A stretch of DNA of 64,000 nucleotides, from assembly GCA_031761405.1 (NCBI GenBank), contig JASEVX010000001.1:201238356-201302355 (forward strand). The letters are read 5' to 3'. Both the position numbers and the translations under genes were made by a program. This DNA is from Serripes groenlandicus. Taxonomy: Eukaryota > Mollusca > Bivalvia > Cardiida > Cardiidae. Positions 20,081 through 30,059 of this stretch are shown in pieces. Each line of letters begins with the position of its first letter. Position 1 is the first letter of the stretch. The notes beneath the pieces were generated by a model. The model ran no database searches. It saw only the letters and a program-made list of their open reading frames with translations, and was not told where the DNA came from.

Positions 20081-20433
20081 ATCTTGCAAAAAGTGTTATT
20101 TCTCATAAAGCCACTATAGGTCTAAAATTTGAACTATTGCATGCACAATGTACATTAATCTTTGAAAAATGAGAGGCGACAAATCAAGTTAACTGCAGAC
20201 TGAGTGGAACTAGGTAACCCTTCTTCACATATTTCTACATTTGGAATCTTCCAAATTTGAAAGAATCAATTTTAAAGCTTTCTTCGTCTACTAAACCTTG
20301 ATTTCTCTCAACCCATATCAGATAAATCTTAAAATATGAAGCATCTTGGATAATGCAATGACTTCCTTTTTCACTGTAATTTCAACCAATCGTCGTTCCA
20401 GCATCAGGAAACAGTGAAACAAACAGGAAAGGA
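20081..20433. other. No feature recognised
   Basis: AT-rich sequence, no repeat ends or coding signal. Confidence 0.4.
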
Positions 20434-20580
20434 TTAACCCTTTCCCAGATATAGACAACTTGAGAAGCTTTTACAGCAGAACCTTTCTAGAAAGCATTGT
20501 CATAGAAGGAGAAATTGCTCAATTTAAATTTCTCCTTTTCCACAATATTTTACTCTTTTTGATAATTACACTCCAAATAT
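20434..20580 (+). mobile_element. PBM-B copy, right end missing
   Basis: TTAACCCTTTCCCAGATATA, TTACAGCAGAACC, hairpin AAATTGCTCAATTTAAATTT, CACTCCAAATATACCAG. Confidence 0.62.
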
Positions 20581-20617
20581 ACCAGAAGTTATAGTTTTAT
20601 TCTCAGAAGTTTTTTAT

Positions 20618-20861
20618 TTAACCCTTTCCCGATTGCAGACAAATTTTATAGCATCTGCAGCAGATGTGTTTTGAAAACATTGGAGGAAAAAAAGAAATTG
20701 CTAATAATGAGCAATTTCACCTTTTGCCACACTGTTTTCAACTGTGTTCAATAATAACACTTTGATTTGTGGAGATTCTAATGCAGACCTTTCCTAAGTT
20801 ATCTGCTGCAGATTTGTTGTATGTGGGAAAAGGAGATGGTTCATATCAAGGAATGGGTTAA
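20618..20861 (+). mobile_element. PBM-B copy
   Basis: TTAACCCTTTCCCGATTGC, CATCTGCAGCAGATG, hairpin GCTAATAATGAGC, ATCTGCTGCAGATTTGTTG. A 24-bp insertion precedes the last GGGTTAA. Confidence 0.75.
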
Positions 20862-20998
20862 ATATGCTTGGTGTCCTTAGAGAAAAGATGGCACTTGATC
20901 TAAAACGTTTGATATCACATTATCATCTTACATCTTGGCTACTTTTTTTTTTTTCCTTTCAGCCTTATCTTTTGGAAATTATGTATAATTCATAACTC

Positions 20999-21232
20999 TC
21001 TAATCCTTACCCATATGCAACAAATATGTAGCAGACGACTTAAAAAACATTTATTCAAACTTATGGAAATTCACTATAAACATAAATATTGTGTGGAATC
21101 TCAATCAATGAAAATATAATTATTGAATAGATTTGAAAATATTGTGGCAAAAGGAGAAATTACTCCCATGGTCACAACGTTTTCAAAAGCCTCCTGATGC
21201 AAATGTGTCTGCAAGTTGGAAAAGGGTAAATT
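20999..21232 (-). mobile_element. PBM-B copy, diverged
   Basis: TAATCCTTACCCATATGC, ATGTAGCAGACGACTT, GAAAATATAATTATTGAATAG and AATGTGTCTGCAAGTTGG. Hairpin apex lost. Confidence 0.68.
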
Positions 21233-21341
21233 TTAGAACCAAATGGAAAATGGATCTAAATTAAATCTTTCGAAATAATGACAATGAATCATAATCTTTA
21301 TTTTAAAAGTTTTTACTTTGTTTTACCCAGTAGCTGAGTGG

Positions 21342-21579
21342 GCTTTAACGAATTCTCTCTAACAGATGCATTTTGATGCAATTTGCAGCAGACAATTTTT
21401 GAAAACATGACAAAAGAAGAAATTTCTCATGAAGACCAATATTTCTCCTGTTGCCACGTTCTAACTCTATCCATTGATTCTACTTTCATTTACAGAGATT
21501 TTCCATATTTTTTTCTTTGATGTGTTTGAAGTCAATGTCTGCTGAGGAAAATTGCTGTATGTGGTGGGTATGTGGTTAA
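21342..21579 (+). mobile_element. PBM-B copy, diverged
   Basis: AACAGATGCATTTTGATGC, TTTGCAGCAGACAAT, CTTTCATTTACAGAGATTTT and GTGGTTAA end. The terminal TTAA is shared with the next A copy. Confidence 0.68.
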
Positions 21580-21805
21580 CCCTTTCCCTCATACGACAAT
21601 TCTGCAGCAGACGACTTCAAACATATTTTATCAAAATATAGAAAATCTCTATAATTGAATGGATAATCTATGACTAAAAGTGGAAAACATTGTGTCAAAA
21701 GGAGAAATTGCTCGTTTTGAGCAATTTCTTCTTTTGTCACTATGTTTTCAAAAAGCCGTCTGCTGCAGAGGCGTCAGAAAGCGTCTATATGAGGGAAAGG
21801 GTTAA
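21576..21805 (-). mobile_element. PBM-A copy, full length 230 bp
   Basis: All blocks intact; apex GCTC-GTTTT-GAGC fully paired. Confidence 0.88.
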
Positions 21806-21889
21806 CTGGTAACAAGATTTCATATTTTAGTCCATTGCTCTGAAAACAACTGACGAAATATTTAACATCTGAACAATTTGATGGACAAA

Positions 21890-22137
21890 TGAGCCATCCC
21901 GCGAGAAAACCAACATTATGGACTCTGCGTAATGTATCGACCCAGATCTGCCTGCGCAGTATGCGCAGGCTAAATTGTTCCGACACATTCCGTCTCAGGG
22001 GAATAGAGGTATAGAGGAATAATTCCGAAAGAAGAAAATCCGCAGGAGGCGAAAATTATCTGTCCGGGTAAGCCTGCGCGGCATGCTTAGGCTGATCCGG
22101 TCAATGCTTTATACGGGTTTTCTCGCAGGACGGCTCA
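21890..22137. mobile_element. MITE with GAGCCRTCCYGCGAGAAAAC ends
   Basis: Inverted termini GAGCCATCCCGCGAGAAAAC and (reversed) GAGCCGTCCTGCGAGAAAAC, flanked on both sides by AAAT. Internal CTGCGCAGTATGCGCAGGCT gives a second palindromic block. The terminal phrase is familiar to me from bivalve genomes but I cannot confirm a family name. Confidence 0.7.
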
Positions 22138-22148
22138 AATATATCTTT

Positions 22149-22224
22149 TAATTCTTTCCCAGATACATTATGACCTTTGGCACCAGACTGCAGCTGACAA
22201 CTTTCAAGACATTTCTCAAAGCAG
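22149..22224 (+). mobile_element. PBM-B left-end fragment
   Basis: AATTCTTTCCCAGATACATT and AGACTGCAGCTGACAACTTT, truncated before any hairpin. Confidence 0.5.
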
Positions 22225-22440
22225 TTAACCCTTTCCAACATACAGCAAATCCGCAGACGACTTTGAAAACATACCAAACCAAATTTCAAAACTCACTTTT
22301 AATGAAAGTACAATAATTGAAAAGTGTTGACAAAAGGAGAAATTGCTTAGTTTGAGCAATTTCTTCTTTTGAAGCCATGTTTTCAAAAAGCCGTCTGCTG
22401 CAGAGCCATCAGAAAGTGTCTATATGAGGGAAAGGGTTAA
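22225..22440 (-). mobile_element. Chimeric PBM: B left, A right
   Basis: Left end and spacer are B-like (CCAACATACAGCAAATC, TTAATGAAAGTACAATAATTG). The right end is A-like (CAGAAAGTGTCTATATGAGG, GAAAGGGTTAA). Hairpin intact. Confidence 0.75.
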
Positions 22441-22470
22441 TGCTTTCATCTATGTACCAGAGTTTCATAA

Positions 22471-22654
22471 TACAGTTGAACCTGTGCTAAAGACAACCTG
22501 GGAATAGCAATTCCCTGTCTATAGCGACCACACTTTTAGTTTCCCAAATACTCATTTTCTGTAAAACTGACGCTGCAATTAAAGTCCACCTGTGAACAAA
22601 GACCAGATTAGAGTCACTTCCCATGGGTAGTCTTTAAACACAGGTTTGACAGTA
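22471..22654. mobile_element. Tc1/mariner-like MITE, copy 1
   Basis: 184 bp bounded by TA. Inverted termini CAGTTGAACCTGTGCTAAAG and (reversed) CTGTCAAACCTGTGTTTAAA. Second copy at 50238-50423. TA target and CAGT ends fit Tc1/mariner; no transposase. Confidence 0.65.
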
Positions 22655-22689
22655 CAACAATTTTCCCCTCCGTGGATTTAAGTTAAATG

Positions 22690-22901
22690 GTCAACTCTTT
22701 CCCACACATGACAATTCTGCAGCAGATGACTTTTGAAAATATCTTTCCAAAAATGGGAAAATTTCCATATATGAATGCTTAATTATTAAATGAATACATT
22801 GAGGCAAAAGGAGAAATCGCATATTATAAGCCATTACTTCTTTTTTTTTTTTTTTTTTAAGTTATCTATTGCAAATGTGTCTGTGTGTGGCCAAGGGTTA
22901 A
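22690..22901 (-). mobile_element. PBM-B copy
   Basis: CAACTCTTTCCCACACATG, TTCTGCAGCAGATGAC, ATATATGAATGCTTAATTATT and GTGTGGCCAAGGGTTAA. A T17 tract replaces part of the right hairpin arm. Confidence 0.7.
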
Positions 22902-23374
22902 ACATGTATAATGAATAATATATGACCCAAAGCACTGACTAAAGCGCCACTGAATAAATTATTATCAAATGGCAGAACCTAGGTGACTTAAATGACGGAA
23001 TTTAAGCAGACATATTTCACCCATGGGATTGAAAAAGTCTGTGTCAAGGGAGGTAATTTCAATAAAATTTGAATACAGTCAGACATGATTATAGATACTA
23101 TTTGTTGATAACAAACTGACTACAAGTGTATACAAGAACAATAGAAAGGTCAAGTTTTCTCTGACAAGGCCAAATTGTGATAATGTAGAAGATCCGACAA
23201 CATATAAGTAAAAGAATCTACAAACTTTAACAAGGGCCAACTTTAACTATGCCCCAAATCATGTTCAACAAGTTTGGTGAAAATCAAAAGAAAACTGTTA
23301 GAAAAGAGAATGGACAATGTGTGGAGGTGTCCATCTACATAGTACAGGTTATTCCCAATAATATGGTCAGCATA
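22902..23374. other. No feature recognised
   Basis: AT-rich, apparently unique. No coding signal. Confidence 0.4.
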
Positions 23375-23490
23375 AAAATATATAGGCATAGAAATTGGTC
23401 ATTTAGACAATGTTGACTTTTGCACAATGTTTCCAAAAGTGGTATGCAGATGATGTGCCAAAATGCATCTGCATGTGGTAAAGGAGTTTA
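23375..23490 (-). mobile_element. PBM-B right-half fragment
   Basis: TTGCACAATGTTTCCAAAAG, AATGCATCTGCATGTGG, TAAAGGAG. Confidence 0.5.
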
Positions 23491-23494
23491 CTTT

Positions 23495-23724
23495 TTAACC
23501 CTTTCCCTCATATAAACGCTTTCTGACGCCTCTGCAGCAGACAGCTTTTTGAAAACATAGTAACAAAAGAAGAAATTGCACAAAACGTGCAATTTCTCCT
23601 TTTGCCACAATGTTTTCCACTTTTAGTCATAGGTTATCCATTTAATTATAGAGATTTTCCATTTTTTAACAAAATATGTTCAGAGTCGTCTGCTGCAAAA
23701 TTGTCGTATCAGGGAAAGGGTTAA
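23495..23724 (+). mobile_element. PBM-A copy, full length 230 bp
   Basis: Apex GCAC-AAAAC-GTGC fully paired; the right inner repeat is CTGCTGCAAAATTG. Confidence 0.88.
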
Positions 23725-23831
23725 CTGACATGCTGTTTTCTTAGTAGTCTGGCTTGGACAAATCTGAAGAATAAGCCATTTATAAAATTAGGCAATGAAC
23801 ACAACGAGTGGTACTCTGCCAAAAACCAACC

Positions 23832-23997
23832 TTAACCCTTTCCCTCATACGACAATTCTGCAGCAGACGACTTTGAACGTATTTTGTCAGATGGATAACC
23901 TATGACTAAAAGTGGAAAACATTGTGACAAAAAGGAGAAATTGCACGTTCTGTGCAATTTCTTCTTTTGTCACTATGTTTTCAAAACGCCGTCTGCT
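23832..23997 (-). mobile_element. PBM-A copy, right end replaced
   Basis: Stops inside the right inner repeat (CCGTCTGC) where the next copy's TTAACCC begins. Also lacks the AAAACATAG..AATTGA block. Confidence 0.8.
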
Positions 23998-24217
23998 TTA
24001 ACCCTTTCCCTCATACGACAATTCTGCAGCAGACGACTTTGAACGTATTTTGTCAAAACATAGAAAATCTCGTTAATTAAATGGATAACCTATGACAAAA
24101 AGTGGAAAACATTGTGGCCAAAGGAGAAATTGCACATTTTGTCTTTTGTCACTATGTTTTCAAAAAGCCGTCTGCTGCAGAGGTGTCAGAAAGCGTCTAT
24201 ATGAGGGAAAGGGTTAA
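23998..24217 (-). mobile_element. PBM-A copy, 220 bp
   Basis: Both TTAAs present. About 10 bp of the right hairpin arm are missing (GCACATTTTGTCTTTTGTCAC). Head-to-tail with the preceding copy. Confidence 0.85.
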
Positions 24218-24269
24218 ATGTAATTAATATACAGGAGGCAAAAGTCTTTGTCTGCAAAGCCATACTAAG

Positions 24270-24439
24270 GATCCCACATATAGATGCTTTTAAATCTTTC
24301 CTTTTGCCACAGTGTTTTTCAACTGTTTTTAGCTTGCTGGTAATCAAACTTTCATTTATAAAGGTTTTGCATATATATCTTTACAAAGATGTTATCAAAG
24401 TCGTCTGATGCGGAATTGTTGTATGTGGGAAACAGTTAA
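24270..24439 (+). mobile_element. PBM-B copy with deleted left hairpin arm
   Basis: CCCACATATAGATGC, TCTTTCCTTTTGCCACAG, TCATTTATAAAGGTTTTGC, GTCGTCTGATGCGGAATTG and GGGAAACAGTTAA. Confidence 0.62.
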
Positions 24440-24602
24440 ATCTTTAATGATTAATTGGTGTACAGTTCAGATCCAAATCAGACTGTGTACATGCACTGGC
24501 TGATCCAGCACTGCACTCAGGTCACAAATACCTATTGATTGGTTTTCACAGTGCTGCTCAAATTCTCTTTCCCTCGCAATGTTTTCAACTCAAGACTAAA
24601 TA

Positions 24603-24795
24603 TTAACCCTTTACCTCATATAGATGCTTTCTGATGCCTCTGCAGCAGACGGCTTTTTGAAAACATAGTGACAAAAGAAGAAATTGCTCAAAACGAGCAA
24701 TTTCTCCTTTTGCCACAATGTTTTCCACTTTTATTCATATGTTATCCATTAAGATTTTCTATTATTTGACGAAATATGTTCAGAGTCGGGGTTAA
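24603..24795 (+). mobile_element. PBM-A copy, right inner repeat deleted
   Basis: TTAACCCTTTACCTCATATA, hairpin with fully paired CTC/GAG apex. The spacer is cut, and TTCAGAGTCG joins directly to GGGTTAA. Confidence 0.82.
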
Positions 24796-24859
24796 CAACT
24801 TTGTTGCCATTGCAGGTGGCGCTAAATAAATATCATCAGGTATATATAGTCTCAGTCTG

Positions 24860-24933
24860 AGTCCCTTTCACACATTCCTCACATCTGCAGCAAATGACTT
24901 CAAAAACATTTCATCAAATCAATTGAAACCCTT
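24860..24933 (-). mobile_element. PBM-B left-end fragment
   Basis: CCCTTTCACACATTCCTC, CATCTGCAGCAAATGACTTC; stops at the next element's TTAA. Confidence 0.5.
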
Positions 24934-25110
24934 TTAACCCTTACCCTCATACGACAATTCTGCAGCAGACGACTTTGAACGTATTTTGTCAAAACATGGA
25001 AAATCTCTATAATTGAATGGATGACCCAATTTCTTCTTTTGTCACTATGTTTTCAAAAAGCCATCTGCTGCAGAGGCGTCAGAAAGTGTCTATATGAGGG
25101 AAAGGGTTAA
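24934..25110 (-). mobile_element. PBM-A copy lacking half the hairpin
   Basis: 177 bp. GGATGACC joins directly to CAATTTCTTCTTTTGTCAC, so the whole left hairpin arm is gone. TTAA ends intact. Confidence 0.84.
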
Positions 25111-25255
25111 TGAAAGAACAATAGTTGGATCAAGTTGAAAACATTCTAGCAAAAACAGAAATTGCTCATTTTTAAAATGAGCAAATTCTTATTTTGCCAC
25201 CATGCTTTCAAAAGTCGTCTTCTGCAGAGGTGTCAGAATGTGGTATAAAGGGTTA
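25111..25255 (-). mobile_element. PBM-B right half
   Basis: ATAGTTGGATCAAGTTGAAA, hairpin AAATTGCTCATTTTTAAAATG, GTCGTCTTCTGCAGAGG. Begins directly at the preceding TTAA. Confidence 0.6.
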
Positions 25256-25401
25256 GGAACAAAAATAAAAATGAAGGCGTTAAACAATAATTGAATGATT
25301 GATCACATTGTTTAAATGTGCAGGACAGTCTACACCTAATGTACAAATATTATCACATTTTTGTGGAGAAAATCAGAACCCGGCTAACATCTTCAATCCT
25401 T

Positions 25402-25631
25402 AAATAATCCTTTCTCACATACAGACACTTTTCGATACCTCTGCAGCAGACTGCTTTTGAAAACATTATGGCAAAAGAAGGAATTGCTCATAATGAGCAA
25501 TTTCTCCTTTTACCACAATGTTTTCAACACTCTTCAATTATTACACTTTCATTTACCAAGGTTTTTCATATTTTTGGCAAATGTTTAAAAAGTCTTCTGC
25601 TGCAGAATTGTTGTATGTGGGAAAGGGTTGA
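25402..25631 (+). mobile_element. PBM-B copy, near full length
   Basis: AATCCTTTCTCACATACAG, CCTCTGCAGCAGACTGC, hairpin GCTCATAATGAGC, TCATTTACCAAGGTTTTTC and GTGGGAAAGGGTTGA. Spacing matches A. Confidence 0.8.
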
Positions 25632-25756
25632 CTATTTCCTTAATACAAAGGACTTCTGAATCCTAAGAATGCAGATGTCTACTTCATAATAACATTGTAG
25701 AAGAAGGATGTAATTTTCCTTTTCTCACAACAATTTCAACAACTTCGTTAAAAAAT

Positions 25757-25894
25757 ATTGATTGATTGATTGATTGGGGTTTAGCGCCGTTTTTAACAAT
25801 TTCTCAGTCACATCACGGCGGCCAGTTCACCTACTCATATGTTTCCTGGTTTTCGCACACCAGTACTCCACACAACAATCTTCCCAAGCAACGT
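25757..25894 (-). mobile_element. SINE type I, 5'-truncated (reverse)
   Basis: (TTGA)n, GGGGTTTAGCGCCGTTTTTA, CATCACGGCGGCCAG and CACACCAGTACTCCACACAA. The tRNA-like head is missing. Confidence 0.7.
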
Positions 25895-25996
25895 TAAAAA
25901 ATATAAATACAGCATATGAACTGATAACCTCTTTATTCACAATTTTTTTAATTGCTTCAACATAAATGGCTTCATGGCATTTTCAGGTACAAGTTA

Positions 25997-26075
25997 TAAT
26001 CCCTTTCCCTCTTGCACATTTGTAGTAGAAGACCTTTGAAAACATTGTGGCAAAACAAGAAATTGCTCAAGTGCT
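25997..26075 (+). mobile_element. PBM-B left fragment
   Basis: AATCCCTTTCCCTCTTGC, TTTGTAGTAGAAGACC, hairpin arm start. Confidence 0.5.
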
Positions 26076-26129
26076 GTTATCGTTACTTTCAATCTTTACA
26101 AAAACCTGAAAAATACCTGAAAAACCTAA

Positions 26130-26297
26130 AAAAATCTCCATAAAAGATAGCTGAATTATTAAATAAAGTTGAAAACATTGTAGCCAAAGGAGAAATCGCT
26201 CATTATGAGCAATTTCACCTTTAGCCACAATGTTTTCAAAATTCGTCTGCTGCTATTGCATCAAATATTTTTACGTCTGCAGGTGGGAAAGGGTTAA
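26130..26297 (-). mobile_element. PBM-B right two thirds
   Basis: CTCCATAAAAGATAGCTG, AATTATTAAATAAAGTTG, hairpin GCTCATTATGAGC fully paired, TTACGTCTGCAGGTGGG, terminal TTAA. Confidence 0.7.
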
Positions 26298-26392
26298 GGA
26301 ATAAAGTGCACATTATCCTTTGCCACAAGGTTTTCAAAAGTCATCCACTAAATGTGTCTTAAAATGTGTCTGCATGTGGGAAAAGGTAAATA
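26298..26392 (-). mobile_element. PBM-B right-end fragment
   Basis: TTATCCTTTGCCACAAGG, AAAATGTGTCTGCATGTGG, GAAAAGGTAAA. Confidence 0.5.
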
Positions 26393-26626
26393 GACCCAGG
26401 CAGGGATTATCCCTCTGGATAACCTCGTGACAAAACATTGATGCAAGAACCAATAACTTCGCCATCTTTCATGTTATCAACGACAAACTTAAGTAGGTGG
26501 CGACATGTTATTTTATGTTTTGAGGGACTCATCATTTGTGAACAAGACAACCAAATTTCTATTGAGGTATGGCCAATAAATAGGAAAACCAGCCAACACC
26601 TTTTGTAAATCAGCCCATTCCAACGT

Positions 26627-26857
26627 TTTTACCCCTTTCCCACATGCAGAAGCATTTTGACGTATCTGCTGCAGACGACTTTTTAAAACACTGAAATTGC
26701 TTGTAATGAGCAATTTCTACCTTTGTCAAAATATTTCTAACTTTATAAATACATTTTATCTTCATCATTTGATGAGATTTTCGAGATTATTTCATCAATG
26801 TTTTTAAAATTTTAAAGATATCTGTTACAGATTTTAATGTATGCGGGAAAGGGTTGA
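26627..26857 (+). mobile_element. PBM-B copy
   Basis: 231 bp. TTTACCCCTTTCCCACATGC, GTATCTGCTGCAGACGAC, hairpin partly deleted around GCTTGTAATGAGC, GTATGCGGGAAAGGGTTGA. Confidence 0.75.
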
Positions 26858-26933
26858 ATCTTACTGCTATGCATGTGTGAAGAGATAAGTTGGAAAATTG
26901 ACGTCTGGAAGATTTTAGGTTTAAATTTGAAAT

Positions 26934-27030
26934 AGAGCTGAAAACATTGTTGAGAATGGATGAATTGCTTGTTTGAAGCAGTAACTATATTTTCTTTAAG
27001 TGCTTAAAATGTCTCCTACAGAGGTTAAGT
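26934..27030 (-). mobile_element. PBM-B remnant
   Basis: AGCTGAAAACATTGTTGAG, GAATTGCTTGTTTGAAGC. Confidence 0.45.
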
Positions 27031-27264
27031 TGTTTGAGGTCTTATCATATATGGAAAGGTAGCAGACATAATTTCAAAGACATTTCTCTTTTCTCCACAT
27101 AATGTTTGTTTTCCACTCTGCTGTATATAGTAATATTCCAAATGTTTAAATGTTTTTTTTTTTAAAAAAGTTTTTAGAAAAATTGACTCATAAATAAAAA
27201 TGTTCATTTCATTTTAATCACCAATATACAGATGCACCAGAAGTTAACAATTGCAATAGTTCTA

Positions 27265-27335
27265 CTTTCATATATTTTTCCCTAGATGTTTTCAAAGTAG
27301 TCTGAAGCAGATTTGTTGTTGGCAAGGAAGGGTTC
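27265..27335 (+). mobile_element. PBM-B right-end remnant
   Basis: CCCTAGATGTTTTCAAAG, GTCTGAAGCAGATTTGTTG. Confidence 0.45.
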
Positions 27336-27537
27336 TGGCAATCAAATTGCTTTTTTAAGAACATATTTCCCACATAAAACCTTTATCACTAATGTGATTA
27401 AATGATTTTAATGAAGCTAAAGGATAAAGTACAAAAAAGGACCACAAGGAATATTCTCTAGATAACATTCATTACATAAGCATGTTACTAGGCAAAAGAT
27501 GACAGCAGTGCTTGACCCTGTACTAGACAAGCTGAGT

Positions 27538-27760
27538 TTAACTTTTTCCCACATACAACCAATCTGCAGCAGACGGCTTTGAAAAACATCTAAGAAAAAA
27601 TGTTGACAATCTCCATAAATGCGTATTTCATCTCTGATTAGAATTGAGAAAACATCAAGGCAAAAGGAGAGATAGATCATACTGAGCAATTTCTCATTTT
27701 GCCACAGTGAATTTAAAAGTCACCTGCTGCTGATGCATCAAAATTGTTGGAGAAGGTTAA
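27538..27760 (-). mobile_element. PBM-B copy
   Basis: TTAACTTTTTCCCACATAC, ATCTGCAGCAGACGGC, decayed hairpin, CACCTGCTGCTGATGC, terminal GGTTAA. Confidence 0.7.
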
Positions 27761-28118
27761 AACTTGAATCATTTACAATGACATCAATGCATTTAAGGTT
27801 CCAGTTTCATTGACAGCCATATTTGGTAGAGTTGTGTAGCAACGAATACCATTGCTACAGGTGAAATTTTGAAGTCACATGATGTAAATGACTGAGGACA
27901 CAAATTCTACCAATAATCATACACCAATAATTTAGTGCAAAACAACTTTGATTTAAACATAACAGTTAACAAAAGGTATTAAACTTGCAGCAATCAAGCA
28001 GATCATATTCTTTTCATTGCAGTCTGGTTATTTTATGCATCATACAGGGCATGATGCCTTCAAATATATTAACTGAAAGTTTTTATAAAACTTTGAAACC
28101 ACATATGATTTCCTATCG
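27761..28118. other. No feature recognised
   Basis: AT-rich, no repeat ends. Confidence 0.4.
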
Positions 28119-28325
28119 TTTAACCCTTTCACAATAGCAGCAGACGACTTTTGAAAACATTGTGGCCAAAGGTGAAATTGCTCATGATGAGCAATTTCTC
28201 GTTTGGCCACAATGTTTTCAACTTTATTTAACAATTAAGCTATCTTTTATGGAGAATTTTCAGGTTTTTGTCACTATGTTTTCAAAGTCGTCTGCTGCAG
28301 ATTTGTTGTATGTGGGAAAGTGTTA
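28119..28325 (+). mobile_element. PBM-B copy, left spacer deleted
   Basis: TTAACCCTTTCACAATAGC joins directly to AGCAGACGAC. Hairpin GCTCATGATGAGC fully paired. GTCGTCTGCTGCAGATTTG, TGTTAA end. Confidence 0.8.
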
Positions 28326-28547
28326 AATAAGTTGTCTGCTGAGTTGATGACTACATTCAAATAAGCTCGACAGGAATCTCAACCAAAAGGGTTAAGTCTT
28401 GGTGACATCCCTGTCCCTAAAGTTATCTTGTCTGACTGGGTTCTCCCCGGATGATCAATTTAACTGTTTACTTAGCCATTTTGTTAACTTTTTTTTTTTT
28501 TTTTTTTCTGAAGTTTATCCTTTTAAAGTCGGTATTAGAGATACAGT

Positions 28548-28704
28548 TGTTTTACCCTTTCCAACAAACAGATCCATTTTGAATAATCTACAACGGTCAC
28601 ATTTTGCCACAATGTTTTTAATTCTATTCAATAACTATGCTTTCATTTTTCTAACCCCCTTTTCCACATACGGCAATTATACAGCAGACGTCTACGAAAA
28701 CAGG
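28548..28704. mobile_element. Two PBM-B fragments
   Basis: 28548-28650 is a plus-oriented left part (TTTACCCTTTCCAACAAAC, CCACAATGTTTTTAATTC). 28651-28704 is a minus-oriented left end (CTTTTCCACATACGGC, ACAGCAGACG) running into the next TTAA. Confidence 0.55.
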
Positions 28705-28934
28705 TTAACCCTTTCCCTCATATAGACGCTTTCTGACGTCTCTGCAGCAGACGGCTTTTTGAAAACACAGTGACAAAAGAAGAAATTGCACAAAACGTGC
28801 AATTTCTCCTTTTGCCACAATGTTTTCCACTTTTTGTCTTAAGTTATCCATTTAATTATGGAGATTTTCTATGTTTTGACAAAATACGTTCAAAGTCGTC
28901 TGCTGCAGAATTGTCGTATGAGGGAAAGGGTTAA
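28705..28934 (+). mobile_element. PBM-A reference copy, 230 bp
   Basis: This copy shows the consensus layout. The TTAA target plus outer repeat CCCTTTCCCTCATA occupies positions 1-18. A 19-bp spacer follows, then the inner repeat CTGCAGCAGACG from position 38. Next comes a hairpin of about 31-bp stem (GAAAACACAGTGACAAAAG..., apex GCAC-AAAAC-GTGC), then GTCTTAAGTTATCC and an ATTATGGAGATTTTC spacer. The right inner repeat CGTCTGCTGCAG, an 8-bp spacer and TATGAGGGAAAGGGTTAA close it. TTAA targets, CCC termini and split repeats with unequal spacing are piggyBac hallmarks. There is no open frame for a transposase, so it is non-autonomous. Confidence 0.88.
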
Positions 28935-29201
28935 AGAAATGTAACGTTGATGGGGAGGGTACACCTTAGGGTTGAAAGGAGAAATTCCTGAAGATTTTTT
29001 TTTAAAACAAAGTATCAAAATTGTACTACAAATTATCTGAATATGATTTCTTTTATCATCAAATGTTTTCAAAGAATATTACAAAATCATTGCATATTGT
29101 CACTAAATAAATATAATTCAGAAAAAAACATAATTTTATATAGATTACTAGAGACAAGAAATAGTAAGATATATACCGGTACTCAAAACAAAATGTAAAA
29201 C
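28935..29201. other. AT-rich spacer
   Basis: Nothing recognised. Confidence 0.4.
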
Positions 29202-29427
29202 TTAACCCTTTCCTTCATATAGACGCTTTCTGAAGCCTCTGCAGCATACGGCTTTTTAAAAACAGTGACAAAAGAAATTGCACACAACGTGCAAAATTTC
29301 TCCTTTTGCCACAATGTTTTCCACTTTTTGTCATAGGTTATCCATTCAATTGTGGAGATTTTCTATGTTTGACAAAATACGTTCAAAGTCGTCTGCTGCA
29401 GAATTGTCGTATGAGGGAAAGGGTTAA
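29202..29427 (+). mobile_element. PBM-A copy, 226 bp
   Basis: Small deletions in the hairpin arm (AAAAACAGTGACAAAAG, AAATTGCACACAACGTGC) but ends intact. Confidence 0.86.
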
Positions 29428-29562
29428 ACAATGCCCTGTTCAACTTCAAACATCAAATATACCCATACAGGGGAATTAACCTCTATAAAGATCTTTAAGT
29501 AAGTCTGACATGAGTTATCTACCTTCTTAAATCTTTTATTGATAAAATCTTTTTTTTTGTTT

Positions 29563-29792
29563 TTAACCCTTTCCCTCATACGACAATTCTGCAGCAGAAA
29601 ACTTTGAACGTATGTTGTCAAAACATAGAAAATCTACGTAATTGAATGGATAACCTATGACAAAAAGTGGAAAACATTGTGGCAAAAGGAGAAATTGCAC
29701 GTTTTGTGCAATTTCTTCTTTTGTCACTATGTTTTCAAAAATCCGTCTGCTGCAGAGGCGTCAAAAAGCGTCTATATGAGGGAAAGGGTTAA
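29563..29792 (-). mobile_element. PBM-A copy, full length 230 bp
   Basis: All blocks present; apex GCAC-GTTTT-GTGC fully paired. Confidence 0.88.
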
Positions 29793-29925
29793 CAACTTCC
29801 AATTACCTGTATTATCATGGTATAGATGGATTAGCTTGTAAAATGTGTGCAGCCTATTTTATTCCTGTTAGTGTACCACAACAAAATGATTATAATCACA
29901 TGTGATTTCAGGTAACACACCAAAC

Positions 29926-30048
29926 TTAACCCTTTCCCACATACAGCAAATCTCCAGTAGACGACTGTGAAATTATCAAATCCAAATTATGGAAAATCTC
30001 TATAAATGATAGTATGATCATGGAAAGCGTCTATATGTGGGAAAAGGC
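29926..30048 (-). mobile_element. PBM-B copy with hairpin deleted
   Basis: TTAACCCTTTCCCACATACA, TCTCCAGTAGACGAC and ATGATAGTATGATCATGG join straight to AAGCGTCTATATGTGGG. Deletion spans the hairpin and one inner repeat. Confidence 0.7.
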
Positions 30049-30059
30049 CCTTTTTACTG

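Noticed and set aside
20618..20861. B plus-oriented copies as a third PBM subfamily
   Set aside because: Reverse complementing them reproduces the B minus-oriented sequence, so they are the same subfamily in the other orientation.
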